Source: Colletotrichum lupini
Taxonomy: Eukaryota; Ascomycota; Sordariomycetes; Glomerellales; Glomerellaceae
Reading direction: 5' to 3'
DNA: 64,000 bases
Assembly (NCBI RefSeq): GCF_023278565.1
Contig: NC_064680.1
Span: 3,038,001-3,102,000, forward strand
Shown: positions 11,451 to 23,002 of the stretch, one piece after another
Layout of the letters: every line of letters begins with the position of its first letter
How positions within the stretch are numbered: position 1 is the first letter of the stretch
Made by a program: the position numbers and the translations under genes
Notes under the pieces: generated by a model
What the model saw: only the letters and a program-made list of their open reading frames with translations
Told to the model about the DNA's origin: nothing
The model's database searches: none

Positions 11451-13344
11451 TTTGGGTTGGTTGGGAGAATTTCGATGAAGCTATCGTGGGGTTTGGCGCA
11501 TAGGAGCTTGCGGTGACTGATTTCTTGGTGTGATCCGGTGTTTGTCCTGGGCTCGGCGCCGATTTCGTGCACGGTATCTTTCTTGAGATGATATCGTAGT
11601 GATCAATCGGGGGTTAGAGCAGAGAGATCGACCTCACGGCGTTGCTGCTGGTCGAGTTGATGTCGCAACCTTATTTGGCTTCGAGGTTGACTCTCGTGGT
11701 ACAGCGCGTCGCCGAAATTTTTTGGACTGAAGACGGAGGTCGGTGTTAGGTTGGTTCCGGGGGGTTCGGTTCTGGTGCTGGGATGACGCACCCACACAGG
11801 CAGAAAGGTTACTGTGTAGGTTGACTTTAAGGAACGTGGGGCCTAAAGTGGCTTGCATGGCGCTAGACACATCTTTGCTTACCTTAGCCTTTTAGGTGGC
11901 CTCTTCCCACTTCAAGCCACTAACTGAGGTGTCACTGACGGTCGGGCGCTTTTTGGCCGGAGGTAACGGCGGGAAGAACGGGGTGCGGAAACATCGGACT
12001 GGAGTGGAGGCGATGACATGCCCTGTAAGAAGATCGCCCTCGTTGGTTTGGCAGGCTGCCTCCTTCGCAGCTGTAGCCTCCTGTCGTCTAGGTTTCTTTC
12101 TAAGAGAGCCCTGATGGACGGTACTGGTGACGGCAACTGTCAAGGTTTGCGTTCAACTGCAGTAAATAGAGTTGCATATGGCAGATAACACAGTTTCCAC
12201 GTAATAATGGAATGGCGCAGTGAGCTTTCCCCTTCCCCCTTTTGGTCGCCAGCAAAAAACCTAGACTGCAGCGGCATCCACGGATGATCCTAGACTTTTC
12301 AGCCCGCCAGGCAAATTGGCTGAAAAGGGCAGCTGAGAGGTGCCAAACGGGGAGGAACCTCGCAACTTTGGGAGCATGAAGCTCCATTCCACGCGAGAAA
12401 ATTACCCGAACGAACTGCATTAAAGGGCATAAAGGGAATTGAGAAGCGTTGCTGCAGTCGCCGAGGTATCAGACGGACGACGGGTCTCCTGTCATGCACC
12501 ACATAGTTCCCCTGAGTATGTGTCACGGGAACAACGTCTCTGGATTTCTAGATGCTCGTACGCCTCCTTTAGTTACCACATCCAAGAAGATGTGGGTGAA
12601 TGTCGGTAGAATGTCAACAAGCCCGAGTCTACTGGCCGGATCGCCAAGGATGCACCGCCTCGAGGGGACACGCAAGACTGGCACACACCCGTGACACCAA
12701 AGCTAGCAAGAACGTCGTTCGTCCCTCATTTGCTCTCCTCACCCGCCAGCCATCAATCAAATTCCCTCTCAAGCTTGGGCCACCTTCTAAACCTTTTGCC
12801 TTCTGGTTCTTGTTGGTTTGTCGGGAACCTATCAGAAATTGGGATTCCTGCATCTCGGCAAGCAAAGCCAGAGGCTAGCCCAGGATACATCACACCGTAC
12901 AGCTTAACGTAGCTCTCTCGCGCTCATTGGATTGGGTTGCTTACCTACATTTATTGCCTTAAGGTACCTCAAGGTATGAGTGGCCTGCCCTTTTCTTCCG
13001 TTTAAGGACATCCACTCCTCCGCCAACGTTAACTGTTCCTTCCGCATCCAACGGTCCTTTCTTCCTTCAACTCCCGGCGCAACCTCCGACATCCAACAAA
13101 GTCGTCGCTTACCCGGGCCACGCAGCTCGAGGAAATACAGACCGACAGACCTACAGAACCTTCTCTGTCTCACCTCTCCAATTTCCGCCATCAGCCCACC
13201 TGAGCGCGATACGCCGGGGCGGAGGAAGTCTTACCGCCATCATCCGACGGAAAAGTCGCCCAAACCCAGCCGCCGCCAGCCACTGCTGCTTCCCGACCTG
13301 CAGCTACAGCAACTGAGCGTGCATACGTCTGATCAATCGCCTCA
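11451..13344. other. intergenic, no supported gene
   Basis: About 1.9 kb between RPP1 (minus) and the zinc-ribbon gene (plus), so it should contain two divergent promoters. The open frames are short, overlap on both strands and show no family signature. The last about 300 bases before 13345 are pyrimidine-rich, as expected of a 5' leader. Confidence 0.55.
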
Positions 13345-13831
13345 ATGTTCTTCTTCTTCGTGTGCGGAGAGCACACCTTCCGTAAGCCTGTCGAGGGCTA
13401 CGAGGGTATGGTCTGCCAGTGTTACAACTGCGGTAACATGTCTGGCCATGTCATCAAGAGCCACCCTTGGTTCACATTCTGCTGGATTGTGAGTCTTTGT
13501 GCACATTCATTCGTGCTCTTTCCGTGTCTTTATGAGTCTTCTTATGTGTACCTCTCATTCATGCCCTTGTCGAACTCTCATTCCATGTCACTGCCCTACC
13601 CTTGTGAGACTAAAGATGGGATATTCAAAGCTAACCTACCAATTCTAGCCCGTTATACCCCTGTCCTTCAAGGGCTACACCGATGTTGTCTGCCACATTT
13701 GCAACTTTGCCCAGCCGCTTGAGAATCGCCCCGACGTCACGGCCATGAAGGGCGGAGGTCAAATGCCGCCCCCGCAAGTGCATGGTCAGCCTCCCCAGGG
13801 TTGGGGCCAAGCTCCGCCTCAGTACCGATGA
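13345..13831 (+). CDS. small zinc-ribbon protein, 108 aa, two exons
   Basis: Exons 13345-13488 and 13649-13831 join in phase 0 to 109 codons including the stop. The donor is GTGAGT and the acceptor AATTCTAG. The protein begins MFFFFVCGEHTF. It carries two Cys pairs, C-Q-C-Y-N-C-G at about residues 24-30 and C-H-I-C at about 63-66, forming a zinc-ribbon of the type found in small conserved fungal proteins. The C-terminus is a short Pro/Gln/Gly tail. A conserved FTFC and aromatic stretch lies between the two halves and may pack against the ribbon. Function is unknown. The fold assignment rests on the Cys spacing and on the agreement of both exons with one short conserved domain. Confidence 0.75.
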
Positions 13832-14716
13832 GAGCGGTCACCTGACTCTCACCCATTGGAGGTTCTTTCACCAAGTCCAAGTGCGGGCAAGGCGCGACGA
13901 CGCGAGGAGAGCGGACTTGAGAAGAAGCGGATTTCGGGTATCGTGGAGAGAAGCAGGACGAAGGCCGGAGGAACTGGCGATGACGAACGGACTTGGGGCT
14001 TTTTGCTGAGGGAAAGGCTTGTCGCCGGTCTCTCTCTCTCCTTCCGTCCTTCTCAAGTCTTGCCATCTGCAGGAGTGGATGAGTGCAGACTAGTGGTTGT
14101 TTTCTTTTTTCGTGTGTGATTCTGGGCAAGATACCATGCTGGCTAGGCGTTTGGGGAGGGGTCCATCGACACGCGTAAACGACAATTGAATTTTCTGGTG
14201 TTTCCACGATGAGGCTTGGGGTTTTGCATTTCGCCACGTACCTGGAGGGCTGTGAGCTGCTGAGGATTCCTTTCTGCCAACTCTACGTTCTGGCTCGTCA
14301 TCATTTCTTCCTGCGAGGAAGCAGGAAGTCCTTTCGCCAAGAGCGCGGCGGTATTGTCAGTGAACGTCCGTGATTTTGGTTCACATTCTTCTCTTCTTCA
14401 GGACTCCCGGGCGGGATTCTTCTGGGCATCCGCGATTTCAGTCTACTCCCGTCATCAGTCAGTCTCCCAAGGTCGGGGCTCTCCTGGCCGTGATTCCACT
14501 TCACATCGTCCTTCACGTAGTCTTCCGGGGCGGGTTTCTCCCAACCCGTGCTTGCGATCCATCTCCAATATACGCAAGATATCCAAATTTGGCATCTTTC
14601 AGGTTTGTAATCTGTTGCTGGAACGAGACCCCTCGCCAAACAACAAGAAACGACATCCGTACACAAGCTTCTCTTATATCGAACAAAAGAGTCGCTCAAA
14701 GTTCGACCGTGCCGCA
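13832..14716. other. intergenic, no supported gene
   Basis: About 880 bases: the 3' UTR of the zinc-ribbon gene and the upstream region of the 14717 gene. Frames seen here belong to no recognisable family and overlap on both strands. Confidence 0.5.
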
Positions 14717-15812
14717 ATGTCTCATTTCGAAAGTTCGTACAGCGCCGTCGTATCGGATCGCTTCTCGAATCGTTACATCAGCCCACATTGCATCATGTCG
14801 CATAGACAACGAGACCAACGGCACACGCGGGGTGGCCGAGGACAGCCTCAGCGTCCGGTGGCCCCCATCTTTCCTGACGGTGTTGCCGAACAGGTGCAGC
14901 AAGGTATGCCTCCTCTCTCCTTCTCTTTTTCTCTGTCTTTTCATGTAGAAATCTTTTGGGGGCCGGTGAGACGGCTACTCCGGTTCTATGTCTCGTAGGA
15001 GGCTCCTGTTACTGCAAAAGTTCCTTAGCTAACATTGGATGACTACCTTCCCCAACCAGGACAAGACTACCATACAGAACCCAATCAAGTTACGCATTCT
15101 GACCCCTCTCAACGTGGTCTTGCCGCAGCCGTTCTGTTGGGCAGGTCTTTTACCCCAGCGGAGAACCGGTACCTGTATAATCGCCTGCCTATGCGTCAGC
15201 CGCCCACAGCGAGGACCGTGTTGGGTCACTTTAGCGAGCTGCCTGCCCTCTACCTTGGCCTGGCTCATGAAACTCGGTCAAGTCTCGACGAGATGGAGGG
15301 GCGGGAACGCGAGAGGGGTGAGAGGCTGGTGGCGCTTGCAGACGCTCTAGCAAGGGGCTATGGGGAGTTGGTTGTCTGTCTACCTATGCAACGTATCGAG
15401 GGTATCATTCGGCGGAATAGAGGCGAGAAGAGGGTTAGTAAGTTCTGGGAGAAGGTGTTGGAGGAGGTTGAGGTACGTCTTGCGCTCTCATTCTCCTCGT
15501 ACCCGTATACCTTTGAGCTGCCTCGGTTGATACACGGGTGAAGTAAGCTGACCCAGTATTCCCTAGACCGAGAACTTACATTACATCGTCTCAAGCTCGT
15601 GGGTTGCACTCTTCATCGTCCAATTGTCACAGGCGTCGAGTATATTGACAGAGACCTCACTCGACGAGAACGAGCACATCCTGGTCATTGTCAGCGCGGG
15701 ACTGGCGCTGTTGTGGGCTGTGGCAGTCGCGTCAGAGGGTTTGGTTCTTACACATGAGCGGAGAAGACAAGATGACCGGTTATTGAATGGGACCATTGCC
15801 AGAGAGGCGTAA
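14717..15812 (+). CDS. hypothetical protein with two C-terminal membrane segments, 281 aa, three exons
   Basis: Exons 14717-14903, 15060-15472 and 15567-15812 give 282 codons including the stop, with donors GTATGC and GTACGT and acceptors CAG and TAG, and with phases that agree. The N-terminus is polar and basic (residues about 25-60, RQRDQRHTRGGRGQPQRP). Residues about 75-200 form a charged, probably helical region with heptad-like Glu/Arg/Leu content (ETRSSLDEMEGRERERGERLVALADALARG is split by charge; KFWEKVLEEVE near its end). Two hydrophobic segments follow, about 206-224 and 238-262. A short basic tail ends the protein. I do not recognise the family. The start could lie at another upstream ATG in the same frame; 14717 was chosen because it opens a compositionally even frame. 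A membrane-anchored coiled-coil protein is a reasonable reading. Confidence 0.6.
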
Positions 15813-16292
15813 AGTCATCATGAGATTTCCTATGTGTAACTTGGACGGATGGATACACGGATCCAGAGGGACTTATGACTTACGATCGTTGTTCAGAGGT
15901 ATACCTATTGCTATGAAGAGCCAAACTCAGTGAGATTGACTTGAATCATATTGTTGTTGTGTTGTTTGGTAGTATTTAGCTTTTGGATTTTATCACGGCA
16001 AAAATCATTACCCTAAAGCGATCCAACAAAGCAAACCTTTGTTCAAGATCTACTAACTTACTTGGTTTGTGAGCCTGTTGGTCGTATAGAATCAGATACC
16101 ACCGAGATATATAGAGCCCTTGATCGTCAACGAAGATACGCATTTGGAGAAGACCCGCTAGGCAGACCTACAAATACCCAATGTGTATTCAACTAAACTT
16201 CGCGAATAAGCCACCAGCACATCCAGGTTCACGCACATCACCCGCCCTCGACACCTTTATAATAGACAACGAGATGTAATTCTATCATCAGG

Positions 16293-16343
16293 CCTATGAC
16301 GTAGCGGGAAATGTCCCCGTTTGAATTGTCCCGCACTCATAGG
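16293..16343. repeat. nested inverted repeat (imperfect two-stem hairpin)
   Basis: CCTATGA (16293-16299) pairs perfectly with TCATAGG (16337-16343). Inside it GCGGGA (16304-16309) pairs with TCCCGC (16329-16334). A transcript could form a two-stage stem with a small internal loop. Function unknown. Confidence 0.6.
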
Positions 16344-16419
16344 TCGCGAGTTCGAGTCTCGTGCAAAATCCTTACATCGTTACACCTGAGGCTGGTAAGA
16401 GTCTCTGAGGATTTTTGTA

Positions 16420-16439
16420 GGCCGCCCGTGAGGGCGGCC
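16420..16439. repeat. perfect 8-bp GC-rich hairpin with GTGA loop
   Basis: GGCCGCCC-GTGA-GGGCGGCC is followed by AAGCTTTT. The stem-loop plus T run resembles a terminator in form, but eukaryotic polymerase II does not use such signals, so the role is unknown. Confidence 0.6.
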
Positions 16440-16814
16440 AAGCTTTTGAATTTTTAGAAATTTCTATTATACTTATTTTGTTTCCATTTCATTTTACTTG
16501 CCGAATACTCAGAAGTTGGATCATCGTGAGAACGAGGTCTTGGTGTTGATTGAACGAGCCACAGAGGAGGTATGACGTATCTACATGCACTCAGCCACAA
16601 GTGGAACTGTGGCGGTGCAAGCGCTCTGAAGTTTCCTGAGCTGCTTCCGTCATGTCGAGACCATGCGGACAACCACCCAATGAGACTTGGTGCCTTTGAC
16701 CTCTAGACATCTCTGATCGCAACCTCTGTTCGATGATATCTGCACCCTTTGTGCGATAGAGACACCGATTTCTCTAATCATTCAATTCCAACAACACCCG
16801 AGACAATCGCAGGA

Positions 16815-18910
16815 ATGGCGCCCGTAAAACGAGGCCCGTCGGTGCTGGTCCGTCGCAACCCCGTCTCCATAATCAAGTCTACGTGAAATGCTAATGCGAG
16901 CCTACTGTAGGTGACCGACTCGCGAGAACGACCTCCACCTCCAAGAGGTTCCCTCCAACGTCAGGATACCGGCATCGGAAACGTCCCCGCTCGACCTGCG
17001 ATGCGCTTCATCTCCGTCGACAACGTCCTCCAGCACGCCTACGACATCCCCTCCGGCCAGCCTCGAGTACAACCACCGCAGAACCAACCCCAGCCTCAAC
17101 CCCAGTCTCAACCACAACCTCCGCCACAGCGGCCTGGAAATGGCCTTGCAAGCGCTCGACGCCCCAGCACAGGGCTGCCCAATCTACAGTCTAGGACGGG
17201 CGGCCAGAACATGCCGTCGCGCACGACCAAGATCAGCGAGAAGCTCGTGCTGTTGCCCGAAACGGACGAGAAGCCAGGCTCGGACGAGGACCTGGACGAG
17301 GAAGCAACCAAGATGGCGAAGGAGATTGAGATGGAAGAGAACAGGCCGCTACGCGACGAGGAGCTTGACGTGCTGCGCAAGAGAGGCGGTATTCGTGGCA
17401 AGAGTTACGCGGAGCGTCTCCCCAAGGTCCAGCGCAAGGAAAAGCTGGCTAGGCTGACCGCGTACTGTACGGCGCAATCGTACAAGATGAAATCGACGGC
17501 CGACTTTCTACGAACCAAGCATGACGCAAAGACGAAGCTCTACGACGACTGCCTGTACGTCGTGTACTCGTTGCCTCTCCTAAACGGTACAGAGGGCTAC
17601 CGCCTTCGCAGCCGGCCGATCGTCAAGACCCCCGGAAGCGGCAAGACGGTGCTAGATATGGAGATTGAGCGAAGCGAGCAGCGCGACTATCACGAGGGGT
17701 ACTTTGAAGACGGATACAATGGCAGCCCCGTCCACGGGAGTCCCATGAACGGCAATAACGGATTCGGTGACGAGTCCTCCCAACGCAATCACCGCGAGCA
17801 ATCCCCCGACGACCCCAACCTATCCCCGATGGCGCGGATCCCAGATGCAAAGGCCTTTGCCGAGATGTTCCTCTTCTCATACGGCGTCGTCGTCTTTTGG
17901 AATTTCACAGAGCATCAGGAGAAGGACATCCTCGCGGACCTGACCTTTGCCCAGAACGAGGCCGGACTTTCTCTGCTCACCCGCCCGCTGGACGAGGAGG
18001 ACTTTGAGACGGAGGAATTCCACTTCGAGTACAGCCACGACGTGAAGCGGCCTCGCATCTTCAACGACATGATTACCCTGCTGCCGCGCAGCGACCACAT
18101 GGTGAAGTTGACCATCAGTCACGCCATCGCGCAGAGCACAAAGTTATGTCTGTTTGAGGAGCGCATGAGCGAGACGATGCTGGATGCGCAGCACGTTCCC
18201 AAGAGGCTAGCACTCACGGGCGAGCTGAACATGACGAGAACGGAAATTGTCAAGATCCTAGGCCGGTTATTCAAGAGCCGTGTCGACATCAACCTTTGTA
18301 AGTCACCCTACGCCCGCCCCTACCTCTGTTTCCTGCTTGTGACATACTCGAAAACAATCGTCGCCCTGTAACCACGAAATTCCCCGTCTAACAAACCTCG
18401 CCAGCATCCAACATCCTCGACGTCCCCAACTTCTTCTGGGACTCGGAACCCACCCTCCACCCCTTGTACGTCGCCATCCGGGAGTACCTCGAAATCGATC
18501 CGCGCATCAAGGTCCTCAACGAGCGCTGCCGCGTCTTCCTCGACCTCGCCGAGATCTTGTCCGACTCGGTCGCCGACGCAAAGATGAGCTACATCACCTG
18601 GATCATCATCGTCCTTATCGTCATCTCCATTCTTGTCACCGTCACCGAGGTCGGTCTGCGCTTCGGCATCTTGTCCAAGAATAACGGCAAGGGTCCCGGC
18701 GAGGTCGGTGGCGATGCCGTGCCCTTGATCGGTGGCGGCGGTTCCTCCTCGTCTATACCCGGGAGCGTCAAGTGGGAGCTCGAGAAGAGGAACGTGAGCG
18801 TCGACGAGCTGAGGCTGTGGAGTCGGATGCTGAGTGAAGAGGAGGAGGCGCAGCGCTCAACTGAGGTTGTGGGGAGCCAGATTATCGGCAAGACTTTTGC
18901 TGGCGTCTAG
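16815..18910 (+). CDS. DUF155 protein (RMND1 / Rmd8 / Sif2 family), 633 aa
   Basis: Proposed exons are 16815-16823, 16911-18297 and 18405-18910, totalling 634 codons including the stop. The large exon and the last intron (GTAAGTC donor, GCCAG acceptor) are clear. The three-codon first exon (ATGGCGCCC before GTAAAA) is a proposal made because the long frame has no ATG near its left end. The N-terminal about 120 residues are Pro/Gln-rich and polar. From about residue 190 the DUF155 domain follows, with KLARLTAYCTAQSYKM, YDDCLYVVYSLP and the hallmark FLFSYGVVVFWNF near residue 325. It ends with EYLEIDPRIKVLNERCRVFLDLAEILSD-type helices, and a single membrane segment lies at about 530-552. Fungal members include Rmd1/Rmd8 and Sif2. 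They are linked to sporulation, membranes or mitochondria, but their biochemistry is unsettled. Confidence 0.85.
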
Positions 18911-19442
18911 AATGGTGGAATCGGTGACGGGGTTCTCACTTGTGCGATATCATTCTTCGTGTATCATTGTTGACATTATTTGTTGCATAGCGTGGCGTTA
19001 GCGGAAACATCTCTTTTTCTCTTCACCGTGGTTCTCTGAGATGAGTTTCCTGATATTGCAATGCCACAGCGGGCTAATAATATCGGGCGTGATGGTCCTT
19101 TCTTGTAGCTTTTCATTCTGTACAATCGAGTGTCTTCAAAGGGGAAGCCTGGAAACATAGAATACAATAATGTAACACGATCACGATTATTATGCTTGAT
19201 CGTTTTGAAATAGGGGTTAATAACCCGTTTGACTCCATTGCTATGCTACTAAAACGGAGGACGGATCGAAGAACATAAGGAACCGTCCGGCTTACACGCC
19301 AGGTAAAACTATATTTTCTTTCTCTGGTGAGAAGAGGGGGTTGGCATCATTGGACCAGTTCCACCTCGAACGGAGGCTTGCCCCCCTGGTTCTATACAAG
19401 TATCCACAAAAACAATACAAAATTGACGACTAAGTGATCTCT
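18911..19442. other. 3' region between convergent genes
   Basis: About 530 bases between the stop of the DUF155 gene (plus) and the stop of the copper ATPase gene (minus). No open frame of interest. Confidence 0.6.
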
Positions 19443-22400
19443 CTACTCGTCCCGATCCGCCATGTTGGCCAGGGGAACGTAACCCTGATCCTGCGTCCGC
19501 TTGCCTCTGAGTCTGCGCACGACGTACTTGACTCTACTCAAGATGCCGAAGCCGCGTCTCTTGGTCTGTGCAGAGGGGTCGATCATGTAGCTCGGGCGCG
19601 TCCAGAACTTGAGCAGGAGACTGCTGACGACGACGCTGACACTGCTGCAGGCCATGGCGGCGCCGGCGGCCATCGGGTGGAGGTGGAAGCCAAAGGGTAG
19701 GAAGACGCCCATGGCGAAGGGGAGACCGATGGCGTTGTACAAGCAGGCCCAGGCTAGGTTGAGCTTGATGCGGTTGAAGATGGAGCGGGCGAGGTGGAGC
19801 GCGGCGGGGATGTCCATTAAGTCGGTGGGACGCATGAGGACGACGTCGGCCGCCTCCATGGCGACGTCTGTGCCGCTGGCCATGGCAATACCGACGTCAG
19901 CGGTTGCGAGGGCAGGGGAATCGTTGATACCGTCGCCGACCATGCCGACGACTTCGCCCTGATCCTGGAGCTGCTGGACAATGGCCTGTTTCTGGTCGGG
20001 GGATACGCCGGCGAACACGTTGTCGGGGGAAATGCCGACGGCCGCAGCCACGGCGACAGCAGTGGAACGCTGGTCGCCCGTGACGATGGCGGTCTTGATC
20101 TTCATCCGGTGGAGGACAGCAATAGCAGCAGCCGCACCCTCCTTGATTGTATCAGCGAGGCAGAGGTGACCTGTGTACTGGCCGTCGATGGCAACAAAGA
20201 TGTTGGTGGTGCCGGCAGAGGTGTTCTTCGAGCTGGAGTTGGCTTTCGCATTGAGCTGCTCAGACGCCTCGACAGCTTCGGCCGGGACATCGACGTTGTT
20301 CTCGCGGAGGAAACGAACATTGCCGAGGAGAACACGGTATCGGGTACGTTCGTTGCTGACGGCGGGTTCGACAAGCGCGTTGATACCTTTTCCAACCGCT
20401 GCCTTGAATTCGCCAACGCTGCCGTCAACAGTAGCCTCTTCATCTAGGCCGAGCTCAGTCTTTGCAGCATTAAGAACAGCTCTTCCGACAGGGTGTTCAC
20501 TGCCCATCTCAGCGAGGCCGACAATATGCCACCAGAGTCGGCGGCGCCACTCGTTGTCTTGCCAGGACGAGATGAGGCTCATCTTGGCTACGCTCATCTT
20601 GCCGTAGGTAATTGTACCAGTCTTGTCCAGAACGATCTGGGTAATTCTAGTCGTTGTCTCCAGAGCAGCTCCACCCTTTACGAGGATACCGTTCTCGGCA
20701 CCAATACCGGTGCCAACCATTACGGCGGTGGGAGTAGCCAAGCCAAGAGCACAGGGGCAGGCGAAAACAATGACAGAGATGCAGAGTTTGACGCAGACCA
20801 TGATCTTACCGCCGCTAGCTTCCTGAGTAAAGATCTTAGGTGGGTTCTTGAGCGCATGGCTGAGGATCATCCAAACGAGGAATGTAAGGAAACCGAGCAT
20901 AAGAATGATCGGTACGAAGTAACCGGCAATCGTGTCAGCGAGTCGCTGGATGGGAGCACGAGTGGTCTGGGCATCCTGGACGAGCTTGACAATCTGGCTC
21001 AGCTGCGTGTCGCGGCCAGCCCTCGTCACTCGGAAGTCGACACGACCGTGACCGTTGACGGTACCGCCGATGAGGTAGCTGCCCTTCTTCTTGTTGACGG
21101 GCATAGCCTCGCCAGTAACCATGCTCTCGTCGACGTACGTCTCTCCGCGGACCATCATACCGTCGGCCGGAATCTTGTCACCAGGGCGAAGGATGACAAC
21201 ATCTCCAACCTGAAGCAGCTCGGTGGGAATGACCTTCTCCTCTGCGGCGTGACCATCACGGTTGGGCGTCTTGGGCTCGCCGGAGATAGTCGAGTTCTCC
21301 CAACCCTCGGCAGCCTTTTCGGCGGCGATCGGGTCAGCGTAAATAGTAGCCATGGACGGTGCCAGAGACATTAGCCGCGAGAGAGCCTTAGAAGTCTGAC
21401 CCTTGGCGCGGTTCTCCAAAAATCTGCCGAGTGTGACAAATGTAATCAACATCGTGCTAGTGTCGAAAATGGTAGCGGGTCTCGTGTGCGGCGGGAAAAG
21501 GAATGACACCAGCATGGCCATGATACTGAAAAAGAAGGCGCATGAGGTGCCGAGGATGACGAGAACGTCCATGGTCGGTGATCCATGCTTGATGGATTTC
21601 CAACCTGAAATATAGAAACGCTTTCCAATGCCGAATTGGACGGGTATCGTAAGGGCCAAACAGACCAAATCGCCAACGAAGATGCCGGGAAGAAGCTCCC
21701 AGCTGCCAAAGTCAAGGCTTGGGAAGCACATGGGTAAAATCATACTGATAAAGAATACGGGTATGGCAAACGACAGAGACAACTTGAAGGCTCTCCGCCA
21801 CTCGTTAATCTCTCTGGTCTTGGCAAGGGACTCGAGCTGTGCGTTGTTGTCGTCGTTGTCGGACACAAGGGCATTGAGGCCCTCGGCCTCGACAGCCTCG
21901 ACAATTCCACGCAGGCCGATCAGATTGGCTTGATGCGTAACCGTCAATCTGGAGGTAGCCAAGCTGAGCTTAGCAGAGTTGATGCCGGTGATGGTGAGAA
22001 GCTTTGCTTCCAGGGCCATGGCGGCCGTGGCATCTGGGTTGCCGTAAATCTTGAATTGGGCGGTGGAGTTTCCTCCTGCACCGTTTGCTGACGTCTCGAA
22101 AGCAGTCGACAAAATCTCAGCACCGAAGCCACGGTCCTCGATGATCTCGGCGATCTTCTCCGCTGGAAGCTTTGTTGTATCGTGGGTAATGACGGCGCGT
22201 TCAGCCAACAAGCTGATGTTGAAACGCAAAACACCCTCCACCTCCTTGAATCCGCCCTCAACCGCAGATGTACAGGCGCCGCAAGTCATGCCCTCAATTG
22301 CGACTGTTGTAGTGGCGACAGAGCTTGTGGGGTTGCTGCTGGCTCTGGGCTTTTCTTGTGCGCTTTGGCTGTCTACAATCTCGGCGCCAAAGCCTCGGTC

Positions 22401-23002
22401 TTCGATGATTTCCGCAATTTTCTCGGCGCTGAGTAGTGTCGGGTCATGCTCAATGACGGCTCTTTCGGACAGCAAGGATATGCTGAAGTTCTTTACGCCT
22501 GATACGTCTTTGAACCCTCCTTCAACAGCTGATGTGCATGCGCCGCACGTCATTCCCTCTATGGCGACGGTTGTCGTCATTAATCCGCTATCCTCCTCGG
22601 CATCAAACAGGTCTTGCTTTGCTGGAAACATTGGTGAGGGTAGATCGGTGGAGAGTACTTCGGCGTCGAATCCTCGGTCTTCAATAATCTCGGCGATCTG
22701 CTCGGCAGAGATGACTTCGGGGTTGTGCATTACTACCGCTCGCTCCATGACCAGGGCGACAGAGACGCTTCCTACACCCTCTACACCTCTGAAGCCCGAC
22801 TCTACTGCTGAAGTGCATGCGCCACATCTGTTGAAACTGGGTAAGCATATCGAAAAGGGAACACGTCGCAACGGAGCGCAACTCACGTCATGCCGCCGAC
22901 CTTGAGGGTCGTCGTCGCCCACTGGGTTGCTGTTGGTGTGGCAAGAGTGGCCATGGGACCACTCTCGCTCTTCCTCGGTACTCTAATGGCCGGAGGAGCC
23001 AT
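19443..23002 (-). CDS. CCC2: copper-transporting P1B-type ATPase (Ccc2 family), 1166 aa, two exons
   Basis: Minus-strand exons 23002-22887 and 22827-19443 join to 1167 codons including the stop; the intron splits the first metal-binding motif and splicing restores GMTCGAC. Ccc2-type pumps move Cu(I) from the cytosol into the late Golgi lumen, feeding multicopper oxidases. Three N-terminal HMA domains each carry C-x2-C (Cys at 40/43, 133/136 and 221/224). A fourth HMA-like domain at about 295-360 lacks the Cys pair. The pump core has TGEAMP in the actuator domain, CPC at 729-731 in the ion-binding helix, DKTGT with the phosphorylated Asp at 773, SEHPVG at about 815, TGDQ, and GDGINDSPA at about 1003-1011. 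Length is normal for fungal Ccc2. The start at 23002 gives MAPPAIRVPRK and no signal peptide, as expected. Regulation is not visible in the sequence. Confidence 0.95.

Larger units (their letters stand above)
15813..16814. other. intergenic with strong predicted RNA hairpins
   Basis: About 1 kb without a supported gene. It contains a nested inverted repeat at 16293-16343 and a perfect 8-bp GC hairpin at 16420-16439, both described separately. Between them a tRNA B-box-like string (TTCGAGTC at 16351-16358) is present, but no full tRNA cloverleaf can be drawn. Confidence 0.5.

Noticed and set aside
16343..16370. Possible tRNA based on TTCGAGTC and a GCGAG/CTCGT stem
   Set aside because: No acceptor stem partner and no proper D arm can be found upstream.
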